Shown: in pieces, positions 58,358 through 64,000 of the stretch
Layout: each line of letters starts with the position of its first letter
How positions within the stretch are numbered: position 1 is the first letter of the stretch
Assembly (NCBI RefSeq): GCF_017874735.1
Contig: NZ_JAGGLV010000014.1
Span: 62,001 to 126,000 of the forward strand
Direction: 5' to 3'
DNA length: 64,000 nucleotides
Source of the DNA: Paenibacillus silagei
GTDB taxonomy: Bacteria; Bacillota; Bacilli; Paenibacillales; Paenibacillaceae
The notes under the pieces: model-generated
Told to the model about the DNA's origin: nothing
Database searches by the model: none
What the model saw: the letters and a program-made list of their open reading frames with translations, nothing else
Position numbers and translations under genes: made by a program

Positions 58358-60370
58358 ATGAAGTTCAAATGGAAGCAGACGCTTGGAGTATTCGCCGTAG
58401 TGTCATCCGTGGCGTTTACGGGCATGCCCGCAGCATCTGCAGAAGTAGCGGAGAAGATTCCTGCATGGGCCGCAGAGGAAATAGCCTCGTGGAAAGAGAT
58501 GGGGCTGCTCAAAGGCAATCAGGAAGGTCTCGTTCTGCCGAATGAAGGAATCAGAAAAACAGAATTCGTCGCCCTGATTAACCGGATCTTTCATTTCAGT
58601 GAGGAGAGCGGCCAGAGCTTTACTGACGTCCCTAAGACGGCATGGTACGCCTCTGACATCAGTAAAGCGGTTGCTGCCGGTGCTCTTATTGGTAACGGCG
58701 AAGGCAGGATCAATCCACTGGAGGTCCTGACCCGTGAGCAGGCGGCGCTGATTCTCAGCAGAGTATTTAATGTTGCAGCCTCCGGGAATTCCTTCGTCCC
58801 GTTTACCGATGATGCTCAACTTGCCGGCTGGTCCAAGGAAGCGGTCTATGCTATGAAGGAAGCTGGTTATGTGGCGGGCACACCGCAAGGCGCGTTCCAG
58901 CCCAAGAAGGCACTGACGCGGGCCGAGGCCGTGAAGATGATGAATAACACCATGGGCCTCTTGGTTGCCGACGGCGGAGATCATTCGGGAACCTCCGGCA
59001 GCAACCTGATTGTTAACACAGCTGGAGGCACGCTATCGGATCTGAACTTCTCAGGGAATGTATATATTACTCCCGGCGTTGGCGAAGGTAATCTGAGTTT
59101 CATCAATGCTAAGATTGGAGGCACCGTTTACATAAACGGCGGCGGTATGAACAGCATCACCTTAACGGACAGTCATGTGGGCAGAATTGTAATCAGCAAG
59201 CCCGCATCTCCGGTAAGGGTTCTGCTGAAGGGAAAGACGATAGCCGGGAAGATTGATGTAACTTCTGCTGCCCGGATTGTCAATGAATCGGATCAGACGG
59301 TAAGTACCGTTAACCTGCTTACGCGGGCTTCCGATGCTGTCTCTGTATCAGGGGATGTTAATGAATTGAATGTAGCTGCACCGGCAAGCTTCACGCTGGA
59401 GGGCGGCCAGATTGGAAGCTTCAACGTTTCATCCAAAGCAGGCGGCTCAGCTATTAAGCTGAATAAAGGCGGAGTGGTCAAGAAGCTGACCTTGAACAGC
59501 GCTGCTGCCGTAACCGGCGAGGGGACAATCACGGAAGCGGTGGTCAATGGAGAAGGCGTGTCTTTCGCTGTCAAGCCGGACAAGCTGACTATAAATGCTG
59601 CGAAGGTAAGCATAGGCGGACAAGATTTTGATGCTTCAGGTCAACTGATCACTTCAGCGGCCGGCCATTCGGGAGGAACCGGTTCAAGCGGCGGCACGGG
59701 AAGCCAGGCCCCTACTCCTACTCCGGCTCCAACCTCAAGCCCGGGTACAGGGAGTCCAACGCCAACCCCGACACCGACACCAACAACGAAACCGACACCA
59801 ATACCGACACCAACACCAACAACGAAACCAACACCAATACCGACACCAACACCAACAACGAAACCAACACCAATACCGACACCAACACCAACAACGAAAC
59901 CTACCCCAACGCCGACGCCAACCCCAACACCTGAGCCCACAGCTCCGGAGCTGTATACCTATGCCGAAGCCTTAAGCTCCTTCAGATCCACAGGAGCAGA
60001 AGGATTAGCCAAGCAATACTTGACCTTCCTTCAGGACCCTTCATACACGCCTTCGATAGCGAACAAGGATGTGACCATGCCGAACCTTGTGAATGCAATA
60101 ACCTTTGTAAATTATGAATTTAATATCAAACCTTCCATATTCGCTTCGATGCGGGGGATTAACACCTCTGTATTGGACAAAACTCGGACTTATTTGTGGA
60201 TCGGAACAGACAGCGGAGTCACCAAAATCAATCTCGTCACGAATGAAATGACCAGTTATTCCGCACAAGGCAAGCAATTGTACGATGACAAGGTGCTTCT
60301 GCTTTTACCGGATGAAAGTACGGGTGTACTGGTTATTACACAAACCGGCGTATCGCATATCTACCAATAA
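58358..60370 (+). CDS. SLH-domain surface protein with Thr/Pro stalk and propeller-like end
   Basis: ATG 58358 follows GAGGAGGAG. The 670-residue product has a signal peptide ending near ASA-EV, then three N-terminal SLH repeats (about 30-200). A beta-helix-like region of short Asn/Gly/Val repeats (about 215-430) follows. A stalk of Thr-Pro repeats comes next, including a 12-residue unit TTKPTPIPTPTP repeated about four times (59780-59900). The C-terminus (about 60185-60366) looks like two propeller blades, WIGTDSGVTKINL and VLVITQTGVSHI, similar to the start of the next protein. Probably wall-anchored, in an operon with the next gene. Confidence 0.85.
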   Translation: MKFKWKQTLGVFAVVSSVAFTGMPAASAEVAEKIPAWAAEEIASWKEMGLLKGNQEGLVLPNEGIRKTEFVALINRIFHFSEESGQSFTDVPKTAWYASDISKAVAAGALIGNGEGRINPLEVLTREQAALILSRVFNVAASGNSFVPFTDDAQLAGWSKEAVYAMKEAGYVAGTPQGAFQPKKALTRAEAVKMMNNTMGLLVADGGDHSGTSGSNLIVNTAGGTLSDLNFSGNVYITPGVGEGNLSFINAKIGGTVYINGGGMNSITLTDSHVGRIVISKPASPVRVLLKGKTIAGKIDVTSAARIVNESDQTVSTVNLLTRASDAVSVSGDVNELNVAAPASFTLEGGQIGSFNVSSKAGGSAIKLNKGGVVKKLTLNSAAAVTGEGTITEAVVNGEGVSFAVKPDKLTINAAKVSIGGQDFDASGQLITSAAGHSGGTGSSGGTGSQAPTPTPAPTSSPGTGSPTPTPTPTPTTKPTPIPTPTPTTKPTPIPTPTPTTKPTPIPTPTPTTKPTPTPTPTPTPEPTAPELYTYAEALSSFRSTGAEGLAKQYLTFLQDPSYTPSIANKDVTMPNLVNAITFVNYEFNIKPSIFASMRGINTSVLDKTRTYLWIGTDSGVTKINLVTNEMTSYSAQGKQLYDDKVLLLLPDESTGVLVITQTGVSHIYQ

Positions 60371-60387
60371 GGAAAGGGGAGCTTACC

Positions 60388-62937
60388 ATGTACATGATGA
60401 AAAGAAATGGCGTGAAGATCACGGGTGCACTGCTTGCCTTATCGTTGTTCGTACTGCCGGCAACGACCGTGCTTGCGGAGAAGCTGCCGGGTGCGGGCTA
60501 CTCTCCTGTTCAGCTGGAGGCTGTGCAGACCAAGGAAATGACCTATTACAAAACCGGATCTGCCTCCATCCCGGGCACCCTTGAATGGGTCACCGGTACT
60601 GCTGCGCTCAAATTCCTGCCGCTCTCGGTAACCGGTGATGTAACCAGTGTAGTTCTGGACGGGGGGGTCTACTGGATTGGAACGGAGACCGGCCTGCAGC
60701 GGGTTGACTTCGGCGCAAGCGACACTAAGGATATCGTTCAGTATATGGCCGGACCGAGGTATTTGTACGGCGGCGACGATCATGTGACAGGGCTTGCCAG
60801 CGACGGGAAGGGCGGCATCTGGGTCCGGACGGCAAGCGGTGTGACCCATATCGCCATGCCGGAGAAGACGCTGCATGACAAATCGTTTATCTATGAAGAT
60901 CTTGTGGAGTCGATTCTTGACCGGCGCGGTATGGTTCATGGCGCAGGCTTTACATTTACGGAGACGGACAGCACGCTGGATGCGGTCAATTACAACTCTA
61001 AGACCGGAGTATTCACCTCCACACCTACCACCAGTGACAATGACGGTCTATGGACAGCGATGTATGCAATGGGAGAAATATTCCGCTATAAAGCACTGCA
61101 GGAGCAGTACGGAGCCAGCCCGGCTTCCGGGGAGCAGGCGGAAATTGCTGATGCAAGAGCGGCGGCGCTTAGAGCGACCAAGGCCGTTCTGCTGCTCGAT
61201 TATGTCTCCGGACGCGGAAACGGATTTCCGGCACGCTCCTATATGCTGACCAGCGAAGCGAGTGCGGCTACAGTGGGCAATTCAGTGTACGGCTACCAAT
61301 CTCAGAACGGCTTCTGGTTCCAGAACTTTGTCGGGCCGGACATGACTAACCCGAATGGAATCATTCCAAGCATGCAGCGTAACGACGGGGTGGAGACTAT
61401 CGGCTATTCCATGGTGAGGGTAACCAAAGACGCAGAGAACAAAAAAGGCTCCACGCTGTTCCCGAGCGGAGGTACCGATGTGCTCAATTACAATGGGCTT
61501 GGGCTTAGTCAAGCTGCCATTGACGAGCTGAACCTGACGCGTCCTGAAGGCCAGAAGCTGGGGATTGATATCAAGACACGGGTTGGAACTACCGTAACCG
61601 GCGCAGTATATCAGGTGCTGCCTGTCATTACAGCCGCCACTAACAACAATGACGCGAAGGAAGATAAGACAACGGGCATCAATAATAAGCCGCTGTTTCA
61701 GCTGACAGCTCCCGTCTATGAGCAGATTCCGGAATTCTTTAATGATTTGTTCCCGGATAGCGCAATTGTGGACGGCCATATCGACATGAACCAGATTGTG
61801 TATAAGGCAGATACTTCTGCAGATGAAGTGGATGGCCATTATGCCATGTTCTATACAGCTTATAAATATCTGGTTGGTGACAGCACCGATCCTGAACTTC
61901 TTGAGCTGAAATCCCTCATTGAAGAAACCACGCACCGCATGACAGAGCTGATTTTGAAGGACGACCATTATTATATTGAGGATGCCACCGGCAAATCAAC
62001 ACAGTGGTCCAGATGGTTCGCCAAATACTTCAACGACAGCCTTGGCGTTATGGAGCAGCAGGTACAGTGGCAGTCCAAGATCGGCGTTGACGAAAAAGGG
62101 GATGATGCGCTGTCCTACGGTTACGAAGACGGCCCGCTTAACGCACTTCAGGTCATGGCTGCGCTGAAATCAGCAAGCTATATTGTCGCAGCGAGCTATC
62201 CGGCTGATTCGGCCAAGTATGAGCTGGCATATGAGCAGGCTTTTGCAGGCAGCTACAGTAAGGAAGAGCCGTATATCAACGGCAAGGGCTATATGGCCAT
62301 GGCACAGGACTATATTGAGCGCAGACTGGTGCGTCAGGCTACCAATGCTTACAGCGAGAACGACAACCAGCCGGTAACTATGGATAATGCAGGCGATGGC
62401 ACGAACACCAATGCGACGCTTCATAATGACTGGACCCAATATATCAATTACTCGGATGAAGAGCTGGGCTGGTTCCCGGTATTCATACTTGTTACGCTTG
62501 AGCAGGATGCAGGCAGACATGCGCAGATTGTAGCTGCCTATGATCAATGGTACTCCAATGAGGTGCGGGAGGAGAATCCGTTCTACACCTTCCTCTACCA
62601 GCTTGCGCATCCGGACAAAACCGATGTCGATCTGCAGTCGGCGGTCCGCTTCCTGTACCGTTTCCCTGAATTCCAGATTGAATTCCCGGTACAGTGGGAC
62701 CGTCAGGATGTGCTGTATATTGAACCGGGTGACCGCGATGATTATAAACAGACGAACTACGCACTGGCTCCGGATGAGCGGCGCATCATTAAGCATAACT
62801 CGAATCCGTTTGAAAATGACAGCCAGACTACCGGGGCCAATCCGGGGTATAACTACCATACAGGCAGCATTGAGGCGGGTTCGGTATTCACACTGCCCTA
62901 CTGGCTGGGGCGCTATTTTGAGATCATCAAGGAGTAA
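60388..62937 (+). CDS. Large secreted protein, propeller blades plus helical domain
   Basis: ATG 60388 follows GGAAAGGGGAGC. The 849-residue product has a signal peptide ending near VLA-EK. The N-terminus shows propeller-type blades (VYWIGTETGLQRVDF, IWVRTASGVTHIAM, about 90-160). A long, mostly helical remainder follows, with Trp/Tyr/Asp-rich segments (DNDGLWTAMYAMGEIFRYKAL, GYEDGPLNALQVMAALKSA, TLHNDWTQYINYSDEELGWFP) that suggest an (alpha/alpha) toroid glycan-active enzyme. No family is recognised. It is 17 bases after the SLH gene and next to a sugar importer, so an extracellular polysaccharide role is plausible. Confidence 0.8.
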   Translation: MYMMKRNGVKITGALLALSLFVLPATTVLAEKLPGAGYSPVQLEAVQTKEMTYYKTGSASIPGTLEWVTGTAALKFLPLSVTGDVTSVVLDGGVYWIGTETGLQRVDFGASDTKDIVQYMAGPRYLYGGDDHVTGLASDGKGGIWVRTASGVTHIAMPEKTLHDKSFIYEDLVESILDRRGMVHGAGFTFTETDSTLDAVNYNSKTGVFTSTPTTSDNDGLWTAMYAMGEIFRYKALQEQYGASPASGEQAEIADARAAALRATKAVLLLDYVSGRGNGFPARSYMLTSEASAATVGNSVYGYQSQNGFWFQNFVGPDMTNPNGIIPSMQRNDGVETIGYSMVRVTKDAENKKGSTLFPSGGTDVLNYNGLGLSQAAIDELNLTRPEGQKLGIDIKTRVGTTVTGAVYQVLPVITAATNNNDAKEDKTTGINNKPLFQLTAPVYEQIPEFFNDLFPDSAIVDGHIDMNQIVYKADTSADEVDGHYAMFYTAYKYLVGDSTDPELLELKSLIEETTHRMTELILKDDHYYIEDATGKSTQWSRWFAKYFNDSLGVMEQQVQWQSKIGVDEKGDDALSYGYEDGPLNALQVMAALKSASYIVAASYPADSAKYELAYEQAFAGSYSKEEPYINGKGYMAMAQDYIERRLVRQATNAYSENDNQPVTMDNAGDGTNTNATLHNDWTQYINYSDEELGWFPVFILVTLEQDAGRHAQIVAAYDQWYSNEVREENPFYTFLYQLAHPDKTDVDLQSAVRFLYRFPEFQIEFPVQWDRQDVLYIEPGDRDDYKQTNYALAPDERRIIKHNSNPFENDSQTTGANPGYNYHTGSIEAGSVFTLPYWLGRYFEIIKE

Positions 62938-62968
62938 CAGGGCTTACTGAACTGAAGGTAACGGAGCC

Positions 62969-62993
62969 GGAGCGCCCCATCCAGGGGTGCTCC
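62969..62993 (+). terminator. Hairpin after large secreted protein
   Basis: GGAGCGCCCC (62969-62978) pairs with GGGGTGCTCC (62984-62993) using one G-U pair. The T tract is weak. Confidence 0.5.
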
Positions 62994-63029
62994 GTATGCT
63001 CTCTGCGCTGACGGTCGCCCGGCCTTCCT

Positions 63030-63746
63030 TCATCCAAACTGTCTCTCGATAGTATAGCTGGGGAAATCACCCCGGAATACGCCGAAGCTGTATTCCAGAG
63101 GGGAACCGTCGGCCAAATACGTAAAAGTTCTCACTTGCAGGCAGGGGGAGCCTTCTTTGACACCAAGCAGCCTGCTGGCTGTTTTGTCCGCGAGTACAGG
63201 CTTCAGCTGCTCCACAGAGCGGTGCGCCTTCAGGTTATACTCTGACTCAAGGAAGGAGAAGAGCGATCCATCCTTATATTCATTAATGAGCCCCGGGGCG
63301 AGATCCCAGGCAATATAAGTAGTCTCATACAAGAGCGGTTCATTATCGGCATAGCGGAGCCGCAATAGCTGGTTTACCGGTGCTTTCAACGGAATATTGA
63401 GGAATTCATTGAGCGGGATTTCCGCAGGTGTCACTTTGGCTTCAATAATTGTACTGGTCGGCTCTTTGCCGCTCATCAGCACATCTTCAGTGAAGCTTCG
63501 TTTCTGGTTAAGCTGGAGCTCCTTACGTTTGACAAAGGTGCCCTTACCCTGGTGCCGCTCAAGAATATCCTGAACCTCCAGTTCGCTGAGCGCGAGGCGG
63601 ATGGTGGTCCGGCTGGCGGAGAACATCTCGCATAACGCGGCTTCGGTGGGAAGCTTCTCTCCGACAGCATAGAAGCCGGATTGGATCTGTTTGAGCAGTT
63701 GTTCTTTAATATTGAAATATAATGTATTATTTGTTCTCTTTGTCAT
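63030..63746 (-). CDS. GntR/HutC-family regulator with UTRA domain
   Basis: The 238-residue product starts at ATG 63746 after GGAGGAAAC. Residues 8-75 are a GntR winged helix (LPTEAALCEMFSASRTTIRLALSELE, HQGKGTFV). Residues 90-235 form a UTRA ligand domain (LLRLRYADNEPLLYETTYI, FEYSFGVFRGD-like end). HutC-type regulators repress sugar or amino-acid genes until a ligand binds. Its closeness to the sugar importer and SLH operon makes it the likely reader of the TTGT-N4-ACAA sites. TATAAT on the minus strand at 63781-63776 may be its -10 box. Confidence 0.92.
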   Translation of the reverse strand: MTKRTNNTLYFNIKEQLLKQIQSGFYAVGEKLPTEAALCEMFSASRTTIRLALSELEVQDILERHQGKGTFVKRKELQLNQKRSFTEDVLMSGKEPTSTIIEAKVTPAEIPLNEFLNIPLKAPVNQLLRLRYADNEPLLYETTYIAWDLAPGLINEYKDGSLFSFLESEYNLKAHRSVEQLKPVLADKTASRLLGVKEGSPCLQVRTFTYLADGSPLEYSFGVFRGDFPSYTIERQFG

Positions 63747-63933
63747 TACAAGTTTCCTCCGATGCCAATTTGTTATATTATATCACGGAAAAAGAGCAGG
63801 AGAAACCATATGGAAATGACGGGATTTTGAATCCATAATGTGTGCACCCTTTGCCGGGTATAGAGATTGACAAATCATTTGAGCGATTAGAAAATCCAAT
63901 GAGGAGAAAAAAGGTTAAAAAAGGACATGTATT

Positions 63934-63946
63934 TGTAGGAACAATA
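63934..63946. promoter_or_regulatory. Candidate operator 3
   Basis: TTGTAGGAACAAT matches operator 1 except for one base in the spacer. It lies 188 bases upstream of the GntR start, near the right edge, followed by AGAATTGTTATTATAAAC. It may serve an operon beginning outside the window. Confidence 0.5.
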
Positions 63947-64000
63947 AATAGAATTGTTATTATAAACATCTAACCGGGGCAATAATAGAGCATTTCAAGA

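Overview
The window looks like chromosomal DNA of a Paenibacillus-type Firmicute. Evidence for this: four proteins with S-layer homology (SLH) domains, strong AGGAGG-type ribosome binding sites with many TTG and GTG starts, lipoproteins with Gram-positive lipoboxes, a CtsR-type heat-shock operator, Fur boxes of the Bacillus 7-1-7 type, and sugar and peptide ABC transporters of Bacillales type. No tRNA, rRNA, CRISPR array, prophage or full-length insertion sequence was seen. The first gene is cut by the left edge.

Layout. 1-4.2 kb: two SLH surface proteins with long low-complexity linkers, one of them a predicted lipoprotein. 4.3-8 kb: a 7TM histidine kinase with a SARP-like response regulator, then a GNAT acetyltransferase. 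8-12.6 kb: an Hsp20 - DnaJ/CbpA - ClpB chaperone cluster behind a CtsR box. 12.66-13.03 kb: a non-coding element with terminal inverted repeats (MITE-like); a second copy lies at 48.4-48.9 kb. 13.3-18.2 kb: a FlxA-like coiled-coil protein, a metallo-hydrolase in an operon with a MerR-GGDEF fusion, a two-gene split sigma factor, and a double glycosyltransferase. 18.4-25.1 kb: a small protein with a cyclophilin, then a complete oligopeptide ABC operon ending in an unknown protein. 25-32.3 kb: SDR, AI-2E family permease, S66 peptidase, DegV, an AraC regulator fused in frame to a siderophore-binding lipoprotein (two Fur boxes), and an unknown protein. 32.5-36.7 kb: a frameshifted SLH protein with a caspase-like domain, an XRE-DnaA domain I fusion, and a SUKH protein. 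36.9-42.8 kb: a secreted small protein divergent from an OmpR-type two-component system, a beta-propeller lipoprotein, and an ECF sigma factor with its DUF4179 partner. 43-48.1 kb: MarR regulator, arylsulfotransferase-like protein and a sulfonate-type ABC transporter. 48.9-53.7 kb: a mannose-1-phosphate guanylyltransferase / helical-barrel glycosidase-like / GT4 operon, divergent from an HTH regulator and a DUF1861 protein. 53.7-54.4 kb: ribosomal protein L25/Ctc. 54.5-63.7 kb: a sugar ABC operon (no ATPase) divergent from an SLH protein and a large secreted protein, with a GntR regulator.

The most interesting parts are these: the GDP-mannose/GT4/glycosidase/DUF1861 locus with back-to-back promoters and a leader attenuator; the 54.5-64 kb surface-glycan locus, where both divergent promoters carry the same TTGT-N4-ACAA operator at the transcription start and a third copy lies near the GntR gene; the AraC-lipoprotein fusion with an internal promoter, Fur box and signal peptide; the split sigma factor; the MerR-GGDEF and XRE-DnaA fusions; and two or three families of intergenic repeats. 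All functional calls rest on reading the sequence and on known family signatures. No database search was run.
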